Below, one piece after another: positions 46,945 to 55,515 of a DNA stretch of 64,000 bases. This DNA is from Methanobrevibacter woesei (GTDB lineage: Archaea; Methanobacteriota; Methanobacteria; Methanobacteriales; Methanobacteriaceae). Under the pieces are notes generated by a model that saw only the letters and a program-made list of their open reading frames with translations, was not told the origin of the DNA and did not search any database. The stretch is taken from NCBI RefSeq assembly GCF_003111605.1, contig NZ_MZGU01000004.1, positions 434,001-498,000 of the forward strand. The letters are read 5' to 3'. The first letter of the stretch is position 1. Each line of letters opens with the position of its first letter. Position numbers and translations under genes: made by a program.

Positions 46945-47924
46945 TTAATATGAAAATCTGTGATATTTGCGGTACATATAACTCTAAAGAGAATAAATAT
47001 TGTTTTCATTGCGGTAACAAATTATTAAAGGATAATATTTGTCCTCTTTGCGCTACATTAAATGAGGATGAGGCAACTATCTGTAGTAACTGCGGTTCTC
47101 CGTTAAGTACATTCACTATTGAGAGTTTTGATATATTATTCTCAGATTATTATAGGGAACAATTAGCTAACTTCGATTTATCAGTTATGGAATATTACTC
47201 TATTCTAAACAATATCTTTAATAAACAGGCATTTACACCTATTGTGGGCACTACAGCCAAAGATAAAGTCTTAGATATTGCCAGTAAATTTGCAAAGTGC
47301 AAGACTAAGTCTAGAGGTGTTGAATTTGGAGCTAATATGGGCACTACCCTGGAATATGATGATAGGTTAGATGATTCTGTTCAAATAGCTACTATAATTC
47401 ATGAATTAGCTCACTGTCTATTGTTTAAAATTATCTTAAATGTTTTATGTGAAGCATTTGATGTAAAAACTTCTAAAACCTTGGAAAGTTTTGTCTGGTT
47501 CTTCTTAACATTTGGAGAACTTGAAATAATGTTTGAATATTGTGCCCATACTGTAGAAGGCAGATTTATTCCTTATGGATATCAGAATTACGGATCTTTC
47601 AATAATCTAGTTAGGCAGTCTGATATTAGTGAAGACAATTTAGAACTAGCTATTATTTTAGGAAATAGTTTTGCAAATGAGATTATTGTTTATCTTGAAA
47701 AATATATTGATGATGATTTAAGAAATCTCATTAAAATTCAGTATAAAAAAGATTCAACAGTTCCCAAATTTGATTCGATAGAATTAGAAACAAATCAATG
47801 CTTAGATTTAGATTTAAAAAATAAGCAATTGATTCAATTATTAAATGTTATTTTTGATGAAGCCACCTTAAGTAGAAATCGGGATGAGTTAATGTTTATT
47901 AAGGAGGGGCTAGAAAACTTTTAG
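46941..47924 (+). CDS. Double zinc ribbon fused to a zincin metalloprotease domain
   Basis: 327 residues. Two zinc ribbons at residues about 5-54 (CDICGTYNSKENKYCFHCG and CPLCATLNEDEATICSNCG), then a helical domain with the zincin motif HELAH (H154-H158) in IIHELAHCLLFK. E199 or E206 in FEYCAHTVEGRF are candidates for the third ligand. The surrounding FVWFFLTFGELEIMF may pack against membrane, but no clear TM helix is present. I do not recognise a named family. The start overlaps the preceding stop by 4 bp; ATG 46950 is possible. Confidence 0.8.
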   Translation: MINMKICDICGTYNSKENKYCFHCGNKLLKDNICPLCATLNEDEATICSNCGSPLSTFTIESFDILFSDYYREQLANFDLSVMEYYSILNNIFNKQAFTPIVGTTAKDKVLDIASKFAKCKTKSRGVEFGANMGTTLEYDDRLDDSVQIATIIHELAHCLLFKIILNVLCEAFDVKTSKTLESFVWFFLTFGELEIMFEYCAHTVEGRFIPYGYQNYGSFNNLVRQSDISEDNLELAIILGNSFANEIIVYLEKYIDDDLRNLIKIQYKKDSTVPKFDSIELETNQCLDLDLKNKQLIQLLNVIFDEATLSRNRDELMFIKEGLENF

Positions 47925-47925
47925 T

Positions 47926-48219
47926 TTATTCTTTGTCTTCCCCATCATTATCCTTAATATTGTCTAGTACTTCTTTTCCAGTGCTAGTTAAACGGTATAA
48001 TCTACCTTTTCTAGCTTCTTCGTTGATGCACTCAACAATTTCTTTTCCTTTAAGCTCACTTAAAACTTTGGAGATATGATTAGTTCTTATACCACTATCT
48101 TTTGCAATTTTGGTAGGTATTTTTACATTTTCTCCTATTGATTTCACAGTTTTTTCCCTATATTTGGAAATTTTCACATATGAAACAAGTTTTAGAAGCT
48201 CATCTCCTTCATTAACCAT
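47926..48219 (-). CDS. Winged-helix transcriptional regulator
   Basis: 97 residues of MarR/ArsR-like winged-helix type. Helix-turn-helix at about residues 30-55 (KIPTKIAKDSGIRTNHISKVLSELKGKEIV), wing around RKGRLYRLTSTG, acidic C-terminus. Convergent with the zinc-ribbon protease gene (1-bp gap) and divergent from the zinc-ribbon gene at 48524. It could regulate either set; inference from position only. Confidence 0.78.
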   Translation of the reverse strand: MVNEGDELLKLVSYVKISKYREKTVKSIGENVKIPTKIAKDSGIRTNHISKVLSELKGKEIVECINEEARKGRLYRLTSTGKEVLDNIKDNDGEDKE

Positions 48220-48523
48220 GATTATAATTCTCTTTCTTTTAATATAAAACTGTTTTCAATATTATTGTTTCATGTTAAACACAATTTATTTAATAAAAAA
48301 TATAATTATGTTAATTTTTTACAATAATATTTTATTGTTTTTTTAATTATTTTCAAAGAATATTAATATTTTTTAATATAAATATTTTTCTTCTTGCTTC
48401 TTTTTTTATAGTATCTTTTTTATTGTTATGTATGTTATATATTTTTATTAGTTAACTTAAAATATAATATTTTATAGATAATTTATTATATATGTCCTTT
48501 TTAAATATAAATATGTTGGTATA
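48220..48523. other. Divergent AT-rich intergenic region
   Basis: No gene. Very AT-rich with T-runs; TATA-like sequence TTATTATATATG around 48482-48493 suits the plus-strand gene at 48524, and other AT tracts would serve the divergent regulator. Confidence 0.35.
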
Positions 48524-48727
48524 ATGAAGTGTAATTATTGTGGTTATGAGATGAGTGAGTTCTCAAAATTTTGTTCTAATTGTGGCATGCCCATATTAGA
48601 AAATCAAAAAGAAGAACTTGAAGATGATGAAGATCTTCCAGAATCTATTAATTATATTTTATTTGGTTTAATTATTGTAATTATAATGTTATCAGCTATT
48701 ATTAGCTATTTTATTATATATAATTAA
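48524..48727 (+). CDS. Small zinc-ribbon, single-TM protein
   Basis: 67 residues. Zinc ribbon MKCNYCGYEMSEFSKFCSNCG, acidic linker EELEDDEDLPESI, and one C-terminal transmembrane helix (ILFGLIIVIIMLSAIISYFI). Tail-anchored with the ribbon in the cytoplasm. No exported domain, unlike the following two genes. Unknown function. Confidence 0.7.
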   Translation: MKCNYCGYEMSEFSKFCSNCGMPILENQKEELEDDEDLPESINYILFGLIIVIIMLSAIISYFIIYN

Positions 48728-48782
48728 ATTTACACTTTATTTTTCAATTGAATTTTTATTATATTAAATTGGGAGGTATTTA

Positions 48783-49397
48783 ATGTTTTGTCCTAAGTGT
48801 GGTAAAGCAATTAAAGATGATGCGAAGTTTTGTAAGTACTGTGGTACGCAAGTTAGTAAAAATAATCAATCAGTTAATGTTAAATCAGATACTTCCTCTG
48901 ACTCTAAAAATAACAGTAATACTAAAATTTTAGCAGTTGCTATTGTTGTTGCAGCTATTGTTCTTGTTGCATTAGTTTTCACTGCTTTAAGTCTCACTTC
49001 AGATAATGGTGGGGATGATGCAAAAGCTGTTGAAGCTAATAAAGAATCGTCTGTTGCTGTGACTTCTTCCAGTTCTCAGAGTTCATCTGCAAGTGCTGAA
49101 AAGTCATGGGTTTCTGTTGGTTCATTTTCAGGCTCAGGATCAGGTTCTCAGACAATAAGTGTTCCATCAGGTGAGATAAGAATTGACATAAGTGCATTTC
49201 CAATTAAAAACTATGCTACTAATCATTTGTATTTAACAGGGTCTAATGGTGAATCTGCTGGTGTTGATTGGGGTTCAACAAGTGCTGTTGCATCAAAATC
49301 TGATTCCCTGTCTTTCACATCTTCATCAACCACTACATTTACAATTGATTATTTTGAAACTGAAAGTTGGAGTGTTGAGGTTTATAAATATCAATGA
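48783..49397 (+). CDS. Zinc-ribbon membrane protein with Ser-rich exported domain
   Basis: 204 residues. MFCPKCGKAIKDDAKFCKYCG zinc ribbon (first 20 residues plus one), Ser/Asn linker, TM helix about residues 49-70 (ILAVAIVVAAIVLVALVFTA), low-complexity Ser stretch, then a beta-rich outer domain with GSGSGSQTISVPSG and repeated aromatic strands. The ribbon is nearly the same as in the next gene, indicating duplication. GGGAGG before the ATG. Confidence 0.75.
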   Translation: MFCPKCGKAIKDDAKFCKYCGTQVSKNNQSVNVKSDTSSDSKNNSNTKILAVAIVVAAIVLVALVFTALSLTSDNGGDDAKAVEANKESSVAVTSSSSQSSSASAEKSWVSVGSFSGSGSGSQTISVPSGEIRIDISAFPIKNYATNHLYLTGSNGESAGVDWGSTSAVASKSDSLSFTSSSTTTFTIDYFETESWSVEVYKYQ

Positions 49398-49409
49398 GGT
49401 TAAAAGATA

Positions 49410-50156
49410 ATGTTTTGTCCAAAATGTGGAAAGAAAATCCCGGATGATGCAAAATTTTGTAAATTTTGTGGTAATGAAATAAAGAAAAATAAGGGGCATG
49501 GTAGAAGTCGTATTGTAAAAAAAGATAATGATAAAAAAGATGAAAAGACATCCCCTGTTTTAATTGGTGCAGTTGTTGTTGCAGCTATTGTTTTAGTAGT
49601 TTTAGTTGTACTAGCTATGGGTGTTTTAAATAGTGATGATAGTTCAAATGGCAGTTCAAATAGTAATGTATTTGGAATTAGCCAATCAAGTAGTGGACAA
49701 GTAGCTGAAGATACAGTTCAATCTGTTTCACTTTCTGCATTTCCAGTTTCAGAAGCTCCAAATTTAGCACAAGCTTTGTCTGAACAAGGTTATCCAAGTT
49801 CAATTAACTTTAAATCTGTTACTTTGGATACTTCTCAATGTTTGTACATTTTAACAAAATCTATTGTTGAGATAAATTCAGGTAATACTGGAGGAACAAT
49901 TAGTGTTGGAAATCCTGCTTATGCACCGTCTCCAAGTGGAGCAGATATTACCCAAACAATTTCTATTCATGAATATGTAGACATTTGTGGTCGTTTTTCA
50001 TCATGGATTGAATCAAATGGTCAGGTTCCAAATTATGTTGGTATTTATACTGGTGGAGTTCCTGATATTTCACCATTAAATATGCTACGTATAGCTTCTG
50101 ATATTTTAATAGATTATAAAAATACTGGTCAGCTACCTGAAACTGCAGTTGTTTAG
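49410..50156 (+). CDS. Zinc-ribbon membrane protein with pseudomurein-binding repeat
   Basis: 248 residues. MFCPKCGKKIPDDAKFCKFC ribbon, basic linker, TM helix about residues 51-72, then an exported region. The C-terminal part with YVDICGRFSSWIESNGQVPN and YVGIYTGGVPDISPLNMLRI followed by YKNTGQLPETAVV matches pseudomurein-binding repeats (PMBR), which attach proteins to the Methanobacteriales cell wall. The protein therefore links a cytoplasmic zinc ribbon to the wall. Directly upstream of the M14-like peptidase gene. Confidence 0.8.
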   Translation: MFCPKCGKKIPDDAKFCKFCGNEIKKNKGHGRSRIVKKDNDKKDEKTSPVLIGAVVVAAIVLVVLVVLAMGVLNSDDSSNGSSNSNVFGISQSSSGQVAEDTVQSVSLSAFPVSEAPNLAQALSEQGYPSSINFKSVTLDTSQCLYILTKSIVEINSGNTGGTISVGNPAYAPSPSGADITQTISIHEYVDICGRFSSWIESNGQVPNYVGIYTGGVPDISPLNMLRIASDILIDYKNTGQLPETAVV

Positions 50157-50162
50157 ATTCTT

Positions 50163-50891
50163 ATGAAAAATAATAAAATTTTGTTAATAATTTTAGTTGT
50201 GATTATAGCTTTGATTGCAGTTTTTGCAGCAGCTATGCTCACAAACAATTCCCAGTCTGTTGCATCTGTACAACAGCAGAATAGTAATATTAACACTAAT
50301 CTGCCGGACAATGTTTTAGGTGAAGAAAGTTATGGTTCTGTTAAAATTTCAGGACCTTTTGGTAATCCAAATTCCAATATTAAAATAGGTTATGTTGTTG
50401 GTCTTCATCCTTTGGAAAATCAGGCTCACAGTGCATTTTTAAATGAGTTTTACGATGAAAGTGATGATTTAGATTATGCATATTACTTATATGAGATAAA
50501 TGTCACCCAAAATAGAGATGATTATGATAGCGGAAGAATGAATGGCCAGTTACTTGCTCAAAACTATATTGTGCCTGATGCAATTGATAAAAATCTTTCA
50601 TTAGTTGTAGATGTTCATTCAAATCAAGGTAATTGGGATGAAAATCAATTTATTTTCTCTCCAAATCAAATGGATATCTCTAAAGATTATGCTAATCAGG
50701 TTGTAAGGGATATTGGATTTTCTACATACTATATTCCTCCAAACCCTACAAGTACTGATTATTTAACATTACCTTTAATTGAAGGTGGTGTTCCGGCATT
50801 TATCTATGAAGAATTTGACCGAAATTCTTTTGAATTGATGGAAGATCATATGGATGAATTAATTGAAGCTGTAGATTCTCTACGCTTCTAA
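50163..50891 (+). CDS. Membrane-anchored M14-like zinc peptidase, putative
   Basis: 242 residues. N-terminal signal anchor (ILLIILVVIIALIAVFAAAM). The outer domain has IGYVVGLHPLENQAH with H82-x2-E85, VVDVHSNQG with H152, and a candidate catalytic Glu in FIYEEFDRN (E216/E217), the ligand pattern of M14 carboxypeptidases and aspartoacylase-like enzymes. It could trim wall peptides. Six bases separate it from the pseudomurein-binding protein gene. Family assignment is by motif only. Confidence 0.6.
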   Translation: MKNNKILLIILVVIIALIAVFAAAMLTNNSQSVASVQQQNSNINTNLPDNVLGEESYGSVKISGPFGNPNSNIKIGYVVGLHPLENQAHSAFLNEFYDESDDLDYAYYLYEINVTQNRDDYDSGRMNGQLLAQNYIVPDAIDKNLSLVVDVHSNQGNWDENQFIFSPNQMDISKDYANQVVRDIGFSTYYIPPNPTSTDYLTLPLIEGGVPAFIYEEFDRNSFELMEDHMDELIEAVDSLRF

Positions 50892-50949
50892 ACTTTTTTT
50901 TTTTAAAAATCATAAATTTAATAGATAATAAAATATATATTTCTAATTA

Positions 50950-51660
50950 ATGTTTTTTGATTTGAATATTAAGGGAAATACTTTTGAAAATAATCTTGAA
51001 TTAGCTATTGAAGCTAAAAAATATGGTTGGAATCATATTAATTTTTCATATAATCAGGATAACTTTAAAAACTCTTTAGAATTTAGGGATGATTTAAAAG
51101 AAGAGTTAACTGATGTTATTTCTATAGATTACACTTTGGAAATTAAACCTAAGAATGTTAATGAAATTAGAAAAATTTCAAAAAAATTTAGGGATAAAGT
51201 AAACTGTATTTCTGTTGTTGGTGGAGATTTAAAAATCAATAGGGCAGTTTGTGAGAATATTCAGCTTGATGTACTCTCAAGGCCTTATCTTAAGAGAAAA
51301 GATTCTGGTTTAAATCAAGTATTGGCAAAAGAAGCTTTTAGGAATAATGTAGCTGTCGAGCTTGTTTTTAAAGATATCTTAAATAGCTATCTCTCACATA
51401 GGGCTAAAATCATTTCTAATTTTAAAGATATCTACATTTTACATAGGAAATTTAATTTCCCATTAATATTATCCTCCAGGGCTAAGGATATTTTTGATAT
51501 TCGCTCTGTTAATGATTTTAAAGCTTTTTTCATAGCTACTGGTCTTAGTGAAGATGAAGTTTTAAAAGCTATGGCTTATCCCAAAGAAATTCTTGATTAT
51601 AATAGGGATAGGAAAAATTTACTGTTTAAAGGTGTGAGGGTGGTTAATAATGAAGCTTAA
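50950..51660 (+). CDS. rnp3: RNase P protein component 3 (Rpp30)
   Basis: 236-residue TIM-barrel-like protein of archaeal RNase P, forming a pair with Rnp2/Pop5. FFDLNIKGNTFENNLELAIE start, CISVVGGDLKINRAVCEN, LSRPYLKRKDSGLNQVLAKE and the conserved PLILSSRAKDIFDIRSVND stretch are diagnostic. Overlaps rnp2 by 11 bp. Start of a cluster of RNA-processing and proteasome genes. Confidence 0.93.
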   Translation: MFFDLNIKGNTFENNLELAIEAKKYGWNHINFSYNQDNFKNSLEFRDDLKEELTDVISIDYTLEIKPKNVNEIRKISKKFRDKVNCISVVGGDLKINRAVCENIQLDVLSRPYLKRKDSGLNQVLAKEAFRNNVAVELVFKDILNSYLSHRAKIISNFKDIYILHRKFNFPLILSSRAKDIFDIRSVNDFKAFFIATGLSEDEVLKAMAYPKEILDYNRDRKNLLFKGVRVVNNEA

Positions 51661-52009
51661 AGTATTGCCTCCTACTCTCAGAAAAAATAATCGCTATTTA
51701 ACTGTTGATATTAAGGTTAAAGGTGATTTAAATAAGGATGAATTTGTTGGATTGATATGGGATGGATGTATCCGTTTTTGGGGTGAGTTAACAACATCTA
51801 ATTTTAATTTATGGGTTATGCGCTTTTATGAAATTGAAAAAAATGAGGAGTATAACTATTATAAGGCAGTTATCAGATGTCAAAGAGGTTTTGAAGATAA
51901 TGTAAGGGCTGCTTTATGTTGTGTTTCTAAATATAATTCTAAAAAAGTAGCTATTAATGTAATTGGTTTGTCTGGAACTATAAAAGCGTCGGTAAATAAA
52001 TTTGTTTAG
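51650..52009 (+). CDS. rnp2: RNase P protein component 2 (Pop5)
   Basis: 119 residues. Contains KVLPPTLRKNNRYLTVDIKV at the start, the DGCIRFWGE segment and RCQRGFEDNVRAALC, typical of archaeal Pop5. Works with Rnp3 to activate the RNase P RNA. Overlap with rnp3 implies coupled translation. Confidence 0.92.
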   Translation: MKLKVLPPTLRKNNRYLTVDIKVKGDLNKDEFVGLIWDGCIRFWGELTTSNFNLWVMRFYEIEKNEEYNYYKAVIRCQRGFEDNVRAALCCVSKYNSKKVAINVIGLSGTIKASVNKFV

Positions 52010-52070
52010 GATTTTTCTTATAAAAATATTTTAGTTACTAATGGTTATTTTAAAATAGAAAACTTTATTA

Positions 52071-52088
52071 ATATATAATAATATATAA
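52071..52088 (+). promoter_or_regulatory. TATA-like sequences upstream of psmA
   Basis: Two adjacent ATATATAAT-type boxes in the 241-bp gap between rnp2 and psmA. They would leave a leader of about 140 nt that contains a weak hairpin (ACCAT/ATGGT around 52160-52181) followed by T-runs. Nothing else is apparent in this gap. Confidence 0.4.
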
Positions 52089-52250
52089 TTTACTGAATTT
52101 ATGGATTAAAGAATAACTATTTAATTTAACAATAGATGATAAATTTATTATTGTTAAATACCATTTCACGGAGATATGGTTTTTATTTTTTTAAGAAATA
52201 CTATTTCAAAATAAAGATTATTAATAAATAATAATAAGTGAGGTAAAATT

Positions 52251-53099
52251 ATGCAACCTTTACAAAATGCTGGATATGATAGGGCAATTACTGTATTTAG
52301 CCCAGATGGAAGACTTTTCCAAGTAGAATATGCTAGAGAAGCTGTAAAAAGAGGAACCACCTCTATTGGTGTTAAATGTCCTGAAGGTATTGTATTAGCT
52401 GTAGATAAAAGAACTACATCTAACTTAGTTGAATCTAAATCCATTGAAAAAATATTTGAGATAGATCAACATATTGGTGCAGCTACTTCAGGTCTTGTTG
52501 CAGATGCAAGAGCTTTAGTTGAAAGAGCAAGAGTAGAAGCTCAAATTAATAAAATTACCTATTCTGAACCAATTAGAGTTGAATCTTTAGCTAAAAAATT
52601 ATGTGATATGTTACAAATGTACACCCAAAATGGGGGTGTAAGACCATTTGGTTCTGCTTTAATTATTGGTGGAGTATACAATGGTTCCTGCAGATTATTT
52701 GAAACTGATCCAAGTGGTGCATTAATTGAATACAAAGCTACAGCTATTGGTGCAGGAAGAAATACTGTAATGGATGTATTTGAAGAAGAGTATAAAGATG
52801 ATATGACTCTTGATGAATCCATTGAATTAGCATTAAAAGCTATTAATGATGCTACTGAACATGACACTTCTTCTAACAATGTTGAAATAGCGGTTATTTC
52901 AGCAGAAGATAACAGTTACTCAAAACTTTCTGATGAAGAAGTTCAAAAATATATTGATGATTTAATGGCAAAATTAGAAGCAGAAGCAAAAAAAGCTGAA
53001 GAAGAAGCTAAAAAGGCTGAAGAAGAAGCTAAAAAGGCTGAAGAAGAAGCAAAAGAAGAAGAAAATGAAGATGCTGATGCTGAAGATGATGCTGAATAA
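52251..53099 (+). CDS. psmA: Proteasome alpha subunit with extended acidic tail
   Basis: Outer-ring subunit of the 20S proteasome. 282 residues, about 35 longer than usual. YDRAITVFSPDGRLFQVEYA is the conserved N-terminal gate and helix H0; GTTSIGVKCPEGIVLAVDKR and GVRPFGSALIIGG follow. The extra C-terminus consists of about three repeats of a Lys-Ala-Glu3-Ala heptad, a likely single helix, then Asp/Glu. The start of the psmA-sdo1-rrp4-rrp41-rrp42 order common in Archaea. Confidence 0.96.
   Translation: MQPLQNAGYDRAITVFSPDGRLFQVEYAREAVKRGTTSIGVKCPEGIVLAVDKRTTSNLVESKSIEKIFEIDQHIGAATSGLVADARALVERARVEAQINKITYSEPIRVESLAKKLCDMLQMYTQNGGVRPFGSALIIGGVYNGSCRLFETDPSGALIEYKATAIGAGRNTVMDVFEEEYKDDMTLDESIELALKAINDATEHDTSSNNVEIAVISAEDNSYSKLSDEEVQKYIDDLMAKLEAEAKKAEEEAKKAEEEAKKAEEEAKEEENEDADAEDDAE
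52995..53057 (+). repeat. 21-bp tandem repeats in the 3' end of psmA
   Basis: The unit GCTGAAGAAGAAGCTAAAAA+G is repeated at 52995 and 53016 exactly and at 53037 with changes. It encodes AEEEAKK heptads of the alpha-subunit tail and is a likely site of copy-number variation. Confidence 0.8.
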
Positions 53100-53138
53100 G
53101 TTTATTTAAATTTAAATTGTTAGTTGGGAGGTTTTTTA

Positions 53139-53840
53139 ATGGTAAATATAGATGATGCAATTATAGCAAAATATGAGTCTTATGGTGAACATTTTGAGAT
53201 TTTAGTAGATCCAGATTTGGCTGCAGAGTTTAGAAATCCTGATGGAAAGGATGTTGCCATTGAAGACCTTTTAGCTATAGAAGAAATTTTTAAAGACTCT
53301 AAAAAAGGAGATAAAGCTTCTGATGAAGCTATGAATAAAATTTTTGAAACTACAGATCCTATTGAAGTTTCTAAGATTATCCTTGAAAAAGGAACTGTTC
53401 AATTAACTGCTGAGCAAAAAAGACAGATGCAGAAGGATAAAAGGAAATTAATTATAAATAAAATTTCTAGGGAGTCTATTAATCCTCAAACTGGTCTTCC
53501 GCATCCTGCTCAAAGGATTGAAAATGCAATGGATGAAGCTAAAGTTAAAGTTGATCCATTTACATCAGTTGAACAACAAGTACAAACAGCTTTAAAAGCT
53601 ATTAAGCCACTTATTCCTATTAGATTTGAAAAAGTTAAAGTAGCTGTTCGCCTTCCAGGATCTGCTGCAGGTAGTGCTTACTCTGCAATTCATCCATTTG
53701 GTGAAATTGTTAATGAAGAATGGCAACAAGATGGTTCTTGGATAGCTATTGTAGAAATACCTGGTGGTCTTCAAGATAAATTTGCATCTAAAATGGCTGA
53801 AATTTCAGGTGGAGAAGCAGAGACAAAAACTATTAAATAA
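53139..53840 (+). CDS. sdo1: Ribosome maturation protein SBDS (Sdo1)
   Basis: 233 residues from ATG 53139, with GGGAGG 8 nt upstream; a TTG at 53124 is in front of that site and unlikely. Shwachman-Bodian-Diamond family protein that helps release eIF6 from the large subunit in eukaryotes. [18 protein letters not shown] and [22 protein letters not shown] are hallmark segments. Position before exosome genes is conserved in Archaea. Confidence 0.95.
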   Translation: MVNIDDAIIAKYESYGEHFEILVDPDLAAEFRNPDGKDVAIEDLLAIEEIFKDSKKGDKASDEAMNKIFETTDPIEVSKIILEKGTVQLTAEQKRQMQKDKRKLIINKISRESINPQTGLPHPAQRIENAMDEAKVKVDPFTSVEQQVQTALKAIKPLIPIRFEKVKVAVRLPGSAAGSAYSAIHPFGEIVNEEWQQDGSWIAIVEIPGGLQDKFASKMAEISGGEAETKTIK

Positions 53841-53848
53841 GTTTTTTC

Positions 53849-53862
53849 AACCCTATGGGGTT
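53849..53862 (+). promoter_or_regulatory. Small hairpin before rrp4
   Basis: AACCC-TATG-GGGTT forms a five-pair GC-richer stem in the sdo1-rrp4 gap and holds the only G-rich stretch that could act as ribosome-binding site, six bases before the rrp4 ATG. Confidence 0.35.
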
Positions 53863-53867
53863 TTACG

Positions 53868-54773
53868 ATGATATATGTGGAAAATAAAGATTTGGTTATT
53901 CCTGGTGAAGTATTAGCAGATGATGACTACTATCCAGGAAGAGGTACTTTTAAAGAAGATGGTAAAATATGTTCTTCTTTAATGGGGCTTGTTTCTTTAA
54001 GGAATAAAAAAATTAGAGTTATTCCTCTTAAAAGCAAATATGTTCCTAAAAAAGGAGATGTTGTAATTGGAAAAATAGAAGATGTAAGGTTTTCTATGTG
54101 GGATGTTGATATTAATTCCCCTTATTCTGGAATTTTACCTGCTTTTGAAGTCTTTGGAAGAGAAAAAAAAGAACTCAACAAAATGTTTGATGTTGGAGAT
54201 GTTTTGTTTTTAAGAGTTGTTGAGGTAGATGAAGTTAAAAAAGCAAAACTAGGCCTTAAAGGAAGAGGAATGGGTAAATTCAATGGAGGTATAGTTGTAG
54301 AAATTACTCCAACTAAAGTTCCTAGATTAATCGGTAAAAAAGGTTCCATGATTAACATGATTAAAGATAAAACCCAATGTAAGATTGTTGTAGGTCAGAA
54401 TGGTCTTGTATGGGTTAAAGGTGAAGAAGACATGGAACAACTTACTAAAAATATTATCCATTTAATTGAATCTGAAGCACACACCTCTGGTCTTACTGAT
54501 AAAATCAAAAGGAAATTATACTTGGAAATTGATGGTATAGTTCTTGAAGAGGAACAAGAGGATGATGAATCTGAGGATGACTATGAAGAACTTGAAAAAC
54601 CTAAACTCCAAAATTTTAAAGAAGAATTAGAACGTGAAGAAAAAGAAAAGCAAAATAAAGACTTGTTCTATGAAACAATTGAGGAGTTTAAGAAAAAAAG
54701 CAAAAAAGATAATTCAATTTCAATAGCTAATAAGCCTCAAAATTCATTTATACTAAACAATAAGGATTACTAA
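53868..54773 (+). CDS. rrp4: Exosome RNA-binding subunit Rrp4
   Basis: 301 residues. N-terminal [20 protein letters not shown]1 domain ([20 protein letters not shown]), KH domain ([19 protein letters not shown]). Caps the archaeal exosome ring and recruits RNA. The C-terminal 70 residues are an acidic/basic unstructured extension ([20 protein letters not shown]) longer than in most homologues. Followed after 39 nt by rrp41. Confidence 0.95.
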   Translation: MIYVENKDLVIPGEVLADDDYYPGRGTFKEDGKICSSLMGLVSLRNKKIRVIPLKSKYVPKKGDVVIGKIEDVRFSMWDVDINSPYSGILPAFEVFGREKKELNKMFDVGDVLFLRVVEVDEVKKAKLGLKGRGMGKFNGGIVVEITPTKVPRLIGKKGSMINMIKDKTQCKIVVGQNGLVWVKGEEDMEQLTKNIIHLIESEAHTSGLTDKIKRKLYLEIDGIVLEEEQEDDESEDDYEELEKPKLQNFKEELEREEKEKQNKDLFYETIEEFKKKSKKDNSISIANKPQNSFILNNKDY

Positions 54774-54812
54774 ATAGAGGATGGTTACTTTTTTATAAAA
54801 TGAGGTATTAAA

Positions 54813-55505
54813 ATGTCAGAGATGATTAGAGAAGACGGTAGGAAATATAATGAGTTACGTCCTATTAAAATAGAAGCAGGGGTTCTTGAACGTGCAGATG
54901 GTTCTGCTTATTTAGAAGTTGGTGGAAATAAAATTTTAGTAGCTGTTTATGGACCAAGAGAATCTTATATTAGAAGATTACTTGAACCAAATACTGGAGT
55001 AATAAGATGCAGATATAATATGGCTCCATTTTCTGTAGATGATAGAAAAAGACCAGGTCCAGATAGAAGATCTTCAGAGATTTCAAAAATTACTGCAGAT
55101 GCATTAAGGCCTGCATTAATGTTAGAAAATTATCCTCGTTCAATGGTGGATGTATTTATTGAAGTTATTGAAGCAGAAGGAGGAACCCGTTGTGCTGGAA
55201 TTACTGCTGCATCTGTTGCATTAGTTGATGCAGGAATTCCAATGAAGGATATTGTTGTTGGTTGTGCTGCAGGTAAAGTAAATGATGAAATTGTTTTAGA
55301 TTTATCTGAAGTTGAAGATAAAGAAGGTCAGGCAGATGTTCCAATAGCTATGATGCCTAGAACTGGTGAAATTACTTTACTTCAAAGTGACGGGGACTTA
55401 ACAGAAGAAGAATTTAATAAAGCATTGGATTTAGCTATGGAAGGTTGTAGACAAGTTAATGAAATCCAAAAAGCTGCTTTAATGGAAAAATATTCTACAG
55501 AATGA
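54813..55505 (+). CDS. rrp41: Exosome catalytic subunit Rrp41
   Basis: 230 residues of RNase PH fold; the phosphorolytic subunit of the archaeal exosome. [48 protein letters not shown] and the active-site region [16 protein letters not shown]-like ([14 protein letters not shown] here) with catalytic Asp. Ten nt separate it from rrp42. Confidence 0.96.
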   Translation: MSEMIREDGRKYNELRPIKIEAGVLERADGSAYLEVGGNKILVAVYGPRESYIRRLLEPNTGVIRCRYNMAPFSVDDRKRPGPDRRSSEISKITADALRPALMLENYPRSMVDVFIEVIEAEGGTRCAGITAASVALVDAGIPMKDIVVGCAAGKVNDEIVLDLSEVEDKEGQADVPIAMMPRTGEITLLQSDGDLTEEEFNKALDLAMEGCRQVNEIQKAALMEKYSTE

Positions 55506-55515
55506 GGAGATTTAG

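Noticed and set aside
46941-47924. CRISPR self-targeting of the HELAH gene by the HEMGH-coding spacer
   Set aside because: The nucleotide sequences differ at many positions outside the shared HExxH codons.
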